Shown in pieces: positions 16,724 through 25,529 of a DNA stretch of 58,740 nt (within the stretch, counting starts at the first letter, position 1; each line of letters starts with the position of its first letter). Under the pieces are notes generated by a model. It was not told where the DNA came from and ran no database searches. It worked only from the letters and a program-made list of their open reading frames with translations. A program made the translations under genes and the position numbers. This DNA is from Streptomyces bluensis (lineage in GTDB: Bacteria; Actinomycetota; Actinomycetes; Streptomycetales; Streptomycetaceae): positions 1 through 58,740 of the forward strand of contig NZ_BMVM01000033.1 of NCBI RefSeq assembly GCF_014650715.1. The letters run 5' to 3'.

Positions 16724-17490
16724 ATCCAGGTGTGCTGGGCGCTCGTCGGCGCGCCCCCGGTGGCGCTCCAGTGGAACAGCGTCATGGCCACACTGGTCGC
16801 GAGGTTGTAGCTGGAGACCTGGGGGCGCATCGGCAGGGACACCAGGTGATCGGCGCGTGCCCGGAGTCCGGCGGACAGACCGCTGCGCTCCGAGCCGAAG
16901 GCGAGCACGGCGTCGTCCGGGAGCTTCAGCTCGCGGATGTCGTCGCCCTCCGGGTCCAGTGCGAACACCGGGCCGGGCGGCAGTTCGTCCACGTCCAGCC
17001 GCTCCACGGCGGTGGCGAAGTGCAGCCCTGCCCCGCCGCGGACGACCGTGGGGTGCCAGGGGTCGAGGGTGCCCGTGGTGACCACCCCCGCCGCCCCGAA
17101 CCCGGCCGCGAGACGGATCACGGCTCCGGCGTTGCCGAGGTTGCGCGGGTTGTCGAGGACGACGACCGGAGCGGTGCGGGGGAGGTGTGCCAGCGCCCGC
17201 AGACTGGCCTCCCGCGAGGGCCGTACCGCAAGGGCGGCCACGGCGGTGGGGTGCGGACGTGCGACGAGTGTCGCGTACGTCGCCTCGGGGACCTCCGCCA
17301 GGAGCGCGTCAAGGGTGTCCCGTACGTCGGGGGCCAGTTCGTCGGCGAGCGTGAGGGCGGCACGGCGGTCGGTCGTGACGGCCACCGGGACCTCGGCCCC
17401 GAAGCGCACCGCGTGCTTGAGGGCGTGGAAGCCGTCGAGCAGGACGGAGGTGTCGGCGAGCCGACGCCACACACGTACCGGATCGTTCAT
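16720..17490 (-). CDS. SpoU/TrmH-family RNA 2'-O-methyltransferase
   Basis: 256 residues with the three SPOUT motifs: DNPRNLGNAGAVIRLA (motif 1), FGSERSGLS (motif 2) and SSYNLATSVAMTLF (motif 3), the knot that binds S-adenosylmethionine. The N-terminal 115 residues form a substrate-binding domain that is poorly conserved. The target, rRNA or tRNA ribose, cannot be assigned. It overlaps the HTTM gene start by 4 nt, so it may be the last gene of the DUF5819-HTTM-methyltransferase operon, although the functions look unrelated. Confidence 0.88.
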   Translation of the reverse strand: MNDPVRVWRRLADTSVLLDGFHALKHAVRFGAEVPVAVTTDRRAALTLADELAPDVRDTLDALLAEVPEATYATLVARPHPTAVAALAVRPSREASLRALAHLPRTAPVVVLDNPRNLGNAGAVIRLAAGFGAAGVVTTGTLDPWHPTVVRGGAGLHFATAVERLDVDELPPGPVFALDPEGDDIRELKLPDDAVLAFGSERSGLSAGLRARADHLVSLPMRPQVSSYNLATSVAMTLFHWSATGGAPTSAQHTWI

Positions 17491-18776
17491 GCCGTGAAGC
17501 CTACGTGCGGTTCCCCGGCCGTCCCCGGGGCGCCCGGCCGCTGCTTGTCCGGGCCCTGCCTGTCCGGGCCCTGCTCGTCCGGGCCCTGCCTGTCCGGGCC
17601 TCGCGACGCGCGGTCACGGCGACCCGGGACTCCCGAAAACAGCCTCCCACGCGCGCGTGCCGCCCCGTCGCCCAGGCGCCGCAGGAAGGACGTCGGCAGG
17701 AACACGGCGTCCGCGGCGATCATCGCGAGCGAGAAGAACGGCAGTCCCAGGACGACGGCGATCACAGCGTGCTCAGTGATCATCAGCGCCAGCAGAACGT
17801 TCTTGACGCGCCGGTTGAGAAGCGTGAACGGGAAGGCGACCTGCACCAGGACCGTCCCGTACGTCACGAGCATCACCAGCGTGCCGTTCGCCGACAGCGC
17901 GTCGGACAGGGCGGGCCACGGCGAGAAGGAGTCCAGGTGGAGCGGGTAGTACACGGCGGTGCCGTCCTGCCAGCGCGAGCCCTGGATCTTGTACCAGCCG
18001 GCGGTCGCGTAGATCAGACACGCCTCGGCCATGATCATGAACAGGGCCGCGTTGTGCGTGAGGTTGGCCACGAGGTCGAGCAGCACGCGGGGCTCCCCGC
18101 CGCGCGCGTACCGCCCGACGGCCCACCACAGGCCCTGCACGGCCCACAGCCCCCAGAGGACCGTCAGCCAGCCGCCCAGCCACCCACCGCTGATCTTGCC
18201 GACGGCCGTGGCCGCGGCCAGCAACAGTCCGAACACACACCACAGGGCGGGACCGGTCCGGTCAGGCCGGGGCCACTCCCCACGCGCGCGTGCCCCACGG
18301 GCGAGCCGTGCCCTGCGCGCGTCCAGGGACCACACCTGACCGCAGCGTGTGAAGACGAGGTAGATCGCCATCAGATGGATGACGTTGTCGCCGCCGTCCC
18401 CGATGAAGATGTTGCGGTTCTGCAGCGACAGGACGCCGACCATGAAGAGCACGCTCATGGTGCGGGTGCGCCAGCCCACGAGCAGCAGGACGGCGGCCAG
18501 CACGGCCAGGGTGTAGACGGTCTCGAACCACACCTGGCTGTCCGACCACATCAGCACCGTGAACGCGTGGTTGCCCGCGATGAGCTGCTGCGCGAGATCC
18601 CAGCTCCAGGGTCCGTCGGGCCCGTACATCTGCTGCCGGTTCGGGAACTCGCGCAACAGGAACAGCAGCCAGGTCGCGGAGAAGCCGATCCGTATGACGG
18701 CGGTCTGGTACGGGCCCAGCGCGGTGTCCGTGACACGGGTGATGCCGCGCCCGATCGCGGCGGCGGGCCGGCTCAT
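17487..18776 (-). CDS. HTTM-domain integral membrane protein
   Basis: 429 residues with roughly eight to ten membrane segments. QTAVIRIGFSATWLLFLLREFPNR, GDGGDNVIHLMAIYLVFTRCG and WYKIQGSRWQDGTAVYYPLHLDSF (quoted as separate conserved patches) identify the HTTM family, homologous to the membrane part of vitamin K-dependent gamma-carboxylase. Bacterial members have no settled function; some sit in SdpB-like export or immunity roles. The C-terminal 35 residues are a repeated DRQGPDEQGPDRQGP tail, encoded by direct repeats around 17540-17600. It is translationally coupled to DUF5819 upstream. Confidence 0.85.
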   Translation of the reverse strand: MSRPAAAIGRGITRVTDTALGPYQTAVIRIGFSATWLLFLLREFPNRQQMYGPDGPWSWDLAQQLIAGNHAFTVLMWSDSQVWFETVYTLAVLAAVLLLVGWRTRTMSVLFMVGVLSLQNRNIFIGDGGDNVIHLMAIYLVFTRCGQVWSLDARRARLARGARARGEWPRPDRTGPALWCVFGLLLAAATAVGKISGGWLGGWLTVLWGLWAVQGLWWAVGRYARGGEPRVLLDLVANLTHNAALFMIMAEACLIYATAGWYKIQGSRWQDGTAVYYPLHLDSFSPWPALSDALSANGTLVMLVTYGTVLVQVAFPFTLLNRRVKNVLLALMITEHAVIAVVLGLPFFSLAMIAADAVFLPTSFLRRLGDGAARARGRLFSGVPGRRDRASRGPDRQGPDEQGPDRQGPDKQRPGAPGTAGEPHVGFTA

Positions 18777-19936
18777 CACGGGCCCGCCTCCGTCCGGTCC
18801 CGTTCGGTGACCTTCCACCAGGGCAGTTCACGCACGACGGGCTTGTCGGACACCTTCTCCTCGCTCCACTCCGGCGGCGGCACGTTGGTGGTACGGGAGC
18901 GGACCTGGATGTGTTCGACGAGGCCGCCGGGTCCGGCCGCGTTCTCGCGTTCGAGGCGCAGCACGACGATCCGGCGCAGATAGCGCTCGGCGAGGTCGCC
19001 ACGCTGGCCCGTGGGGCGGTTCTCGCTGTCGTGCGAGCCGACGTAGAGCTCCCAGGCCCGGCGCAGCTCGTTCTGCCGGGTGTGGCTCGGCAGAAGGCTG
19101 CCGTCGATCGCGGCGCCGTCCAGCGCCGTCAGGTCGTACCAGCCGGTCGTGCGGATGCTGCCGTCCGCGTCACGGACCTCGGCGCGCACCTGCACCGAGA
19201 TGTTCTGCTGCAACGGGTTGGGCGCGAACAGCATCCAGTTCTGCTCGAACTCCGGGTAGACCCACTCGTCGATCGCCCGGCCGTGCTTCTTGGTGACCGT
19301 GTTCGAGGGCGCCACGTGCAGGAACACCATCCCGAGGTGCACGCAGGCGGCCACCGCGACGACGGCCAGCGCGAGGGCCGCGACGATCTGGTAGGGGAGC
19401 GACAGCGCGGTTATCCCCAGGCGCTCGGCGGGCTGCGCGGCCGGGGGGTACGGGGCGTCGGTGACCGAGGGACGAGGGCCGCCGGTGTCTGTGACCGGGC
19501 CGGGGCCGGGGTCGGGGCCGGGGCCGGGGCAAGTCGCAGTGCCTGTGCTGGAGCTGCTGATGTCGCCGTCCCGATCGCTGTCGCTGTCGGCGTCGGCGTC
19601 GGCGTCGGCGGCCGGGACGTGTTCGGGCGTCGCCGGGCCACCCTGCGCGGGAACGGCGGAGACGACGCCGGTCTGCGCACGAGTGTCCGAGGCGGGGCCC
19701 GTGTCCGAGGAGGGGCCCGTGTCCGAGGTGGGGGCGGCGTCGACCGATGCGGAGGCGGTGTCGGGCGCGGGGGCCGTACTCGGTCCGGAGGCAGCGTCCG
19801 CCCCGGGAGCGCTGCGGGGCGTGGAAGCAGTGCCCGGACCGGAGGCGGTGCCGGGCGCATGGGCCGTGTCCGGCGCGGGGCCGTCCGGCGTGTCCGGCCC
19901 GTGCGGGGCGGTCGAGCCCTCGTCGTACGCGTCCAT
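18776..19936 (-). CDS. DUF5819 membrane protein with long acidic low-complexity N-terminus
   Basis: 386 residues. Residues 1 to about 160 are disordered and made of repeats rich in Gly, Pro, Asp, Ser and Thr (for example SDTGPSSDTGPASDT and an alternating Ala-Asp run). One membrane helix follows (LPYQIVAALALAVVAVAACV), then an extracytoplasmic domain with YPEFEQNWMLFAPNPL and RRAWELYVGSHDSEN that I recognise as DUF5819. This family is commonly the neighbour of HTTM proteins, and the ATGA overlap supports a working pair. ATG 19936 has a GGGGCGGA just upstream. The function is unknown. Confidence 0.78.
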   Translation of the reverse strand: MDAYDEGSTAPHGPDTPDGPAPDTAHAPGTASGPGTASTPRSAPGADAASGPSTAPAPDTASASVDAAPTSDTGPSSDTGPASDTRAQTGVVSAVPAQGGPATPEHVPAADADADADSDSDRDGDISSSSTGTATCPGPGPDPGPGPVTDTGGPRPSVTDAPYPPAAQPAERLGITALSLPYQIVAALALAVVAVAACVHLGMVFLHVAPSNTVTKKHGRAIDEWVYPEFEQNWMLFAPNPLQQNISVQVRAEVRDADGSIRTTGWYDLTALDGAAIDGSLLPSHTRQNELRRAWELYVGSHDSENRPTGQRGDLAERYLRRIVVLRLERENAAGPGGLVEHIQVRSRTTNVPPPEWSEEKVSDKPVVRELPWWKVTERDRTEAGP

Positions 19937-20142
19937 TCCGCCCCGATTCCCGATGTCGCGGTTCGCTTGCCCGTCTCCCGGTGCGTTCCTCACCCCGCCT
20001 GGCCGAGGTCGGTCTGCCTCGCCCCGCCGCGAGCGCCGTACCGCGGTGTCCGCACCGGAACGGTACTCAGCCCCGCCCGCCCGGCGCAGCCACACCGGGA
20101 ACAGCGATCACATCAGCACACCAGTCACACCGGCGGCCATGA

Positions 20143-20168
20143 GTTATCCACAGGCGAGTTATCCACAG
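20143..20168 (+). promoter_or_regulatory. Tandem GTTATCCACAG repeats upstream of paaA
   Basis: Two identical GAGTTATCCACAG units start at 20141 and 20156, a 15-bp period. Each contains TTATCCACA (20144-20152, 20159-20167), a perfect DnaA box by the E. coli consensus and acceptable in Streptomyces. The location, about 50 to 75 bp upstream of the PaaR operator, mirrors the related boxes at the bkd and paaH promoters. Confidence 0.55.
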
Positions 20169-20213
20169 CGGTTGACACCTTACGGCGCCCCGACCCACCA
20201 TTGAATCGTGCGG

Positions 20214-20227
20214 ACCGAACGATCGGT
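20214..20227. promoter_or_regulatory. PaaR operator upstream of paaA
   Basis: ACCGAACGATCGGT is a full match to ACCGNNCGNNCGGT and the exact reverse complement of the site at 14914-14927. It lies 29 bp before the paaA start, well placed for repression. Confidence 0.7.
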
Positions 20228-20256
20228 CGGGAGCGAGGGAGAGGCAAGGGGGACCG

Positions 20257-21311
<1,055 letters not shown>

Positions 21312-21315
<4 letters not shown>

Positions 21316-21599
21316 CCACCAGCGAATGGCCTTTGTGGGAGGTCTTCGTCCGCTCGCGTCGCGGGCTCTCGCACACCCACGCCGGCAGTCTGCACGCCCC
21401 CGACGCCGAGCTGGCCCTGCGCAACGCACGCGACCTGTACACCCGGCGTGGTGAGGGCGTCTCCATCTGGGTCGTCCCCTCCGCCGCCATCACGGCGTCC
21501 TCGCCGGACGAGAAGGACCCGTTCTTCGAGCCCGCCGCCGACAAGCCGTACCGCCACCCCACGTTCTACGAGATCCCGGAGGGAGTGAAGCACCTGTGA
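21312..21599 (+). CDS. paaB: Phenylacetyl-CoA epoxidase subunit PaaB
   Basis: 95 residues of the small PaaB family. WEVFVRSRRGLSHTHAGSLHA and GVSIWVVPSAAI are the conserved parts, and the C-terminus HPTFYEIPEGVKHL is typical. PaaB bridges PaaAC heterodimers in the multisubunit oxygenase. It is coupled to paaA by ATGA and to paaC by a GTGA overlap. Confidence 0.93.
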
Positions 21600-22345
21600 C
21601 GGAGACGACGAAGGCACGGAAGACCCGCGAGCCCGTCCCCCACATCGCGGCGGCCCTGGCCCTGGGCGACGACGCCCTGGTGCTCTCGCACCGTCTGGGG
21701 GAGTGGGCGGGCCACGCCCCCGTCCTTGAGGAGGAGGTCGCCCTCGCCAACATCGCACTGGATCTGCTGGGCCAGGCGAGGGTGCTGCTGTCGATGGCCG
21801 GGGACGAGGACGAGCTGGCGTATCTGCGCGAGGAGCGAGCCTTCCGCAATGTGCAGCTCGTGGAGCAGCCGAACGGCGACTTCGCGCACACGATCGCCCG
21901 CCAGCTGTACTTCTCCACGTACCAGCGGCTGTTGTACGCACACCTGGCCGCGGGTGACGGCGAGTTCGCCGGGCTGGCCGCCAAGGCCGTCAAGGAGGTG
22001 GCGTACCACCAGGACCACGCCGAGCAGTGGACCCTGCGCCTCGGCGACGGCACCGAGGTCAGCCATGAGCGGATGCGGCGGGCGTGCCAGGCACTGTGGC
22101 GGTTCACCGGCGAGATGTTCCAGCCGGTGGAGGGCCTCGACGTCGACGGGGAAGGGATCCGGGCCGTCTGGCTGGAGTCCGTGTCCGCCGTCCTGCGCCA
22201 GGCCACGCTGGATGTTCCCGAAGGACCGCAGTCAGGTGCGTGGAGCGCGGGCGCCGGACGGCAAGGGCTGCACACCGAGCCCTTCGGGCGGATGCTCGCC
22301 GAGATGCAGCATCTGCACCGCAGTCACCCGGGGGCGTCATGGTGA
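21596..22345 (+). CDS. paaC: Phenylacetyl-CoA epoxidase structural subunit PaaC
   Basis: 249 residues, ferritin-like fold. ALGDDALVLSHRLGEW, NIALDLLGQARVLL, DFAHTIARQLYFSTYQ and KEVAYHQDHAEQWTLRLGDGT are family blocks. PaaC lacks the full di-iron ligand set and stabilises PaaA. The start is GTG at 21596, overlapping the paaB stop. The gene overlaps paaD by 7 nt. Confidence 0.93.
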   Translation: MTETTKARKTREPVPHIAAALALGDDALVLSHRLGEWAGHAPVLEEEVALANIALDLLGQARVLLSMAGDEDELAYLREERAFRNVQLVEQPNGDFAHTIARQLYFSTYQRLLYAHLAAGDGEFAGLAAKAVKEVAYHQDHAEQWTLRLGDGTEVSHERMRRACQALWRFTGEMFQPVEGLDVDGEGIRAVWLESVSAVLRQATLDVPEGPQSGAWSAGAGRQGLHTEPFGRMLAEMQHLHRSHPGASW

Positions 22346-22905
22346 CCTCCCCGACCCCCACGACGCCCCTGGAGGCGGAGCTGCTCAGGCTGGCCGGCTC
22401 AGTGCCCGACCCCGAGCTGCCCGTCCTCACCCTGGAGGAGCTGGGCGTCCTCCGCGCGGTCCACGTGCGCTCGGCGGACTCGGTCGAGGTCGAGCTGACC
22501 CCGACGTACACGGGCTGCCCGGCCATCGAGGCGATGTCGCTCGACATAGAGCGCGTGCTGCACGAGCACGGCATCCGGGAGGTCTCCGTCCACACGGTAC
22601 TCACCCCGCCCTGGTCCACGGACGACATCTCGCCCGAAGGCCGCCGCAAGCTGCGGGAGTTCGGGATAGCGCCCCCGCGGACGGGCCTGGCCCCCGGACC
22701 GGTCCCGCTGGCCCTCGGGCCGACCCGCACGACCGTGCCGGACACGGGCCCGCAGGACCGCCCGCAAGACCCTGACCCCGTGCGCTGCCCCCATTGCGGA
22801 TCGGCCGACACAGAGCTGCTGAGCCGTTTCTCGTCCACCGCGTGCAAGGCGCTGCGGCGGTGTCTGACCTGCCGTGAACCGTTCGACCACTTCAAGGAGT
22901 TGTGA
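22339..22905 (+). CDS. paaD: PaaD, assembly factor of the phenylacetyl-CoA epoxidase
   Basis: 188 residues. The N-terminal MIP18/DUF59 domain (VPDPELPVLTLEELGVLR, PTYTGCPAIEAMS) is related to Fe-S assembly proteins. The C-terminus has a zinc-ribbon, CPHCG and CLTC, with KALRR between. PaaD is thought to mature the Fe-S centre or di-iron site of the epoxidase. It overlaps paaC and paaE (TGATG), completing a tightly packed cluster. Confidence 0.92.
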   Translation: MVTSPTPTTPLEAELLRLAGSVPDPELPVLTLEELGVLRAVHVRSADSVEVELTPTYTGCPAIEAMSLDIERVLHEHGIREVSVHTVLTPPWSTDDISPEGRRKLREFGIAPPRTGLAPGPVPLALGPTRTTVPDTGPQDRPQDPDPVRCPHCGSADTELLSRFSSTACKALRRCLTCREPFDHFKEL

Positions 22906-23969
22906 TGGCCCGCTTCCACACGCTCCCGGTGACGGCGGTCGACCGGCTGACCGACGACTCCGTGGCCCTCACCCTCGCCGTGCCACCGGAACTCCGCGCG
23001 AAGTACCGGCATGCGCCCGGCCAGCACCTCGCCCTGCGCCACACGGTCGACGGCACGGAGATCCGCCGCACGTACTCGATCTGCTCACCCGCCCCGGCTC
23101 CCGGCAGCGAGGGCCCGCGGACACTGCGGATCGGGGTGCGGCTGGTCGAGGGCGGCGCCTTCTCCACGTACGCGCTGAAGGAGATCACCGCCGGCGACGA
23201 GGTTGAGGTGATGACACCGGCGGGCCGCTTCACACTGGACCCCGCGCCCGGACGGTACGCGGCGATCGTCGGCGGCAGCGGTATCACCCCCGTGCTGTCG
23301 ATCGTGACGACGCTGCTGGCGCGGGAGCCTCAGGCGCGGTTCTGTCTGATACGCAGCGACCGGACATCGGCCTCGACGATGTTCCTGGAGGAGGTCGCCG
23401 ACCTCAAGGACCGCTTCCCCGAGCGGTTCCAGCTGGTGACGGTGCTCTCCCGGGAGGAACAGCAGGCGGGGCTGCCGTCCGGGCGGCTCGACCAGGAGCG
23501 GTTGACGGAGCTGCTGCCGGCGTTGCTGCCCGTGGAGCAGTTGGCGGGGTGGTTCCTGTGCGGGCCGTTCGGCCTGGTGCAGGGGGCGGAGCGGGCGCTG
23601 CGCGGGCTCGGAGTGCCGCGGGCCCTGATCCACGAGGAGATCTTCCACGTGGACGCCGGGGCCGCGCCGGCCTCGGTCTCGCCGGCCCCGGCGCACAGTT
23701 CGGTGACTGTCCGCCTCGACGGCCGTGGCGGGACCTGGCCGGTGAGGGACGGCGAATCGCTGCTGGACACAGTTCTGCGCAACCGTCCCGACGCGCCCTA
23801 CGCCTGCAAGGGCGGCGTGTGCGGAACCTGCCGGGCCTTCCTGGTGGCGGGCAAGGTGCGGATGGACCGCAACTTCGCGCTGGAACCGGAGGAGACCGAT
23901 GCCGGATACGTGCTGGCGTGCCAGTCCCATCCGGCGACGGAGAAGGTGGAGCTGGACTTCGACCGCTGA
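22905..23969 (+). CDS. paaE: PaaE, NADPH-dependent reductase of the phenylacetyl-CoA epoxidase
   Basis: 354 residues. The ferredoxin-NADP reductase module comes first: RRTYSICS binds FAD, and GGSGITPVLSIV with FLCGPFGLV bind NADPH. A C-terminal plant-type 2Fe-2S ferredoxin follows (ACKGGVCGTC, then a fourth Cys in LACQSHP). It passes electrons from NADPH to PaaA. ATG at 22905 has AAGGAG 5 nt upstream; GTG 22902 is an alternative. It is the last gene of paaABCDE. No ligase paaK, isomerase paaG or thiolase paaJ lies in this window. Confidence 0.93.
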   Translation: MARFHTLPVTAVDRLTDDSVALTLAVPPELRAKYRHAPGQHLALRHTVDGTEIRRTYSICSPAPAPGSEGPRTLRIGVRLVEGGAFSTYALKEITAGDEVEVMTPAGRFTLDPAPGRYAAIVGGSGITPVLSIVTTLLAREPQARFCLIRSDRTSASTMFLEEVADLKDRFPERFQLVTVLSREEQQAGLPSGRLDQERLTELLPALLPVEQLAGWFLCGPFGLVQGAERALRGLGVPRALIHEEIFHVDAGAAPASVSPAPAHSSVTVRLDGRGGTWPVRDGESLLDTVLRNRPDAPYACKGGVCGTCRAFLVAGKVRMDRNFALEPEETDAGYVLACQSHPATEKVELDFDR

Positions 23970-24078
23970 ACGCCACTGAGCACCGCTGAACGCCACTGAG
24001 CACCGCTGGACGCCCTGAGCACCGCTGAGCACCAGCTGAACGCCCTGAGCACCGCTGAGCGCCGATGAGCGCCGCCGA
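23966..24078. repeat. Imperfect tandem repeats of about 20 bp
   Basis: Units based on CTGAACGCCACTGAGCACCG recur five to six times with length variation, directly after the paaE stop. They are imperfect and back to back, so they are not CRISPR. They separate paaE from the acyl-CoA dehydrogenase promoter and could form weak transcript hairpins. No terminator with a longer stem is visible. Confidence 0.7.
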
Positions 24079-24125
24079 ACGCATCGCCCCGGGTCGTTCC
24101 CTGGTCCCTGGACGTTCCCTTCTTC

Positions 24126-24139
24126 TAGAACCTGTTCTA
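24126..24139. promoter_or_regulatory. KstR-type operator upstream of acyl-CoA dehydrogenase
   Basis: TAGAACCTGTTCTA is a perfect 14-bp palindrome and fits TNNAACNNGTTNNA, the published binding motif of the TetR-family sterol/lipid regulator KstR. It lies 80 bp upstream of the start, in the expected promoter zone. Confidence 0.6.
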
Positions 24140-24219
24140 TCTTGACGCTCCCTCAGATCGGAGCGCGGATCAGGGCGGGTCCGGTCGTCGGACGGCGGCG
24201 TGCGGAAGGGGACGGAACC

Positions 24220-25383
24220 ATGGACTTCACCTTCACCGAGGAACAGCAGGCGGCGGTCGAGGCGGCGAAGGCGGTGTTCGCCGGGGTGGCGCCGGACGGG
24301 GTGCCCAGCCCGGCGCTCACCCCGGGTGCCGTGGCCGACGACTTCGACCGCGCGCTGTGGGCGAAGCTCGCCGACGCGGACCTGCTGAGCCTGCTGCTGG
24401 AGCCGGAGTACGGCGGGGCGGGGCTGGACGCCATCGCGCTGTGCCTGGTGCTGCGCGAGTCGGCGAAGGTACTGGCCAGGGTGCCGTTGCTGGAGAGCAC
24501 GGCGGCCGCGGTGGCCGTACAGGCCCACGGGAGCGAGGAGCTGAAGGCCGGGCTGTTGGCGCGGGCGGGCCGGGGCGAGACGGTGCTGACGGTCGCCGCG
24601 AACGGCCGGACGGGCCACGATCCGGCCGAAGCCGCCGTGACCGCACGGCGCGAGAGCGACGGGACCTGGGTCCTGGACGGCGTGCAGACGGCGGTGCCCT
24701 GGGTGTACAACGCCGACTTCGTCCTCGTCCCCGCCCACGCCCCGGCGGCTGGGCGCACCGTGCTCGCGCTCGTGCCCCGGGTGCACGAGGGAGTCGTGCT
24801 CGCGGAGCAGGTCTCGACGACGGGCGAGCGGCTCGGAGAGCTGAGCCTGGCGTCCGTGAGGCTCTCCGCGCGGGACGTCCTCGACGCCGACGGGGCGTGG
24901 GAGTGGCTGCGTGCGCTGCTGGCCACCGGGACGTGTGCGCTGGCGCTCGGTCTGGGCGAGGGCGTACTTGGCATGACCAGCGAGTACACGGGGAAACGGG
25001 AGCAGTTCGGGTTCCCGATCGCCACGTTCCAGGCCGTCGCCGTGCAGGCGGCGGACCGCTATATCGACCTGCGGGCGATGGAGGCGACGCTGTGGCAGGC
25101 GGCATGGCGAGTCGGTTCGGGAAAAGGGGAGGGGGCGGGGGCGGGGGCGGGGGCCGCGCTGCCGTTGGCCGGGGACGTGGCCGTGGCCAAGATCTGGGCG
25201 TCGGAGGGCGTACGGCGGGTCGTGCAGACGGCACAGCATCTGCACGGTGGCTTCGGTGCCGACACCGAGTATCCGCTCCACCGGTACCACGCCTGGGCCA
25301 AGCAGTTGGAGCTGTCCCTCGGCCCGGCGGCGGCCCACGAGGAGGCACTGGGCGACCTGCTGGCCACGCACGCCCTCGGGTGA
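24220..25383 (+). CDS. Acyl-CoA dehydrogenase family protein
   Basis: 387 residues, of the size and domain order of acyl-CoA dehydrogenases: N-terminal helical domain (MDFTFTEEQQAAVEAAKAVF), beta middle domain, and C-terminal helical domain with REQFGFPIATFQAVAVQAADRYID and LHGGFGADTEYPLHRYHAWAKQLELSLG. It lacks an obvious catalytic Glu in the classical position and resembles the divergent FadE subunits that work as heteromers in steroid catabolism, which would match the KstR-like site upstream. That is inference. A Gly/Ala run (EGAGAGAGAA) interrupts the C-terminal domain. ATG 24220 has GGAAGGGGACGG upstream. Confidence 0.82.
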   Translation: MDFTFTEEQQAAVEAAKAVFAGVAPDGVPSPALTPGAVADDFDRALWAKLADADLLSLLLEPEYGGAGLDAIALCLVLRESAKVLARVPLLESTAAAVAVQAHGSEELKAGLLARAGRGETVLTVAANGRTGHDPAEAAVTARRESDGTWVLDGVQTAVPWVYNADFVLVPAHAPAAGRTVLALVPRVHEGVVLAEQVSTTGERLGELSLASVRLSARDVLDADGAWEWLRALLATGTCALALGLGEGVLGMTSEYTGKREQFGFPIATFQAVAVQAADRYIDLRAMEATLWQAAWRVGSGKGEGAGAGAGAALPLAGDVAVAKIWASEGVRRVVQTAQHLHGGFGADTEYPLHRYHAWAKQLELSLGPAAAHEEALGDLLATHALG

Positions 25384-25410
25384 CGCCCGCCCAGCCCGGC
25401 CTGTGACTAC

Positions 25411-25490
25411 CTGGCCTGTGCCTGCCCGACCGGCGACTGCCTGGCCTGTGACTGCCCGACCGGCGACTGCCTGGCCTGCGCCTGCCCGCC
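25411..25490. repeat. 30-bp tandem repeat between convergent genes
   Basis: A 30-bp unit beginning CTGGCCTGTGCCTGCCCGAC repeats at 25411, 25441 and (partial) 25471 with one or two substitutions. Adjacent sequence to 25529 carries degenerate copies. It lies between convergent acyl-CoA dehydrogenase and rhodanese genes. It is tandem with no spacer, so it is not a CRISPR. Confidence 0.7.
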
Positions 25491-25529
25491 CTGTGCCAGC
25501 CCCGACCTTGTGCCTGCCCCGACCTGTGC

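Noticed and set aside
15007..17949. A plus-strand open frame of about 980 codons over paaN and the methyltransferase
   Set aside because: It is in a shadow frame: composition is Arg/Gly/Pro-rich with no family motif, while paaN and the SpoU methyltransferase in other frames are clear.
23640..23660. Second parS-like site (TTCCACGTGGAC)
   Set aside because: It differs from the GTTTCACGTGAAAC core at several positions and lies within paaE coding sequence.
23966..25490. Possible CRISPR repeats
   Set aside because: Repeats are back to back without unique spacers and vary in length; no cas genes.
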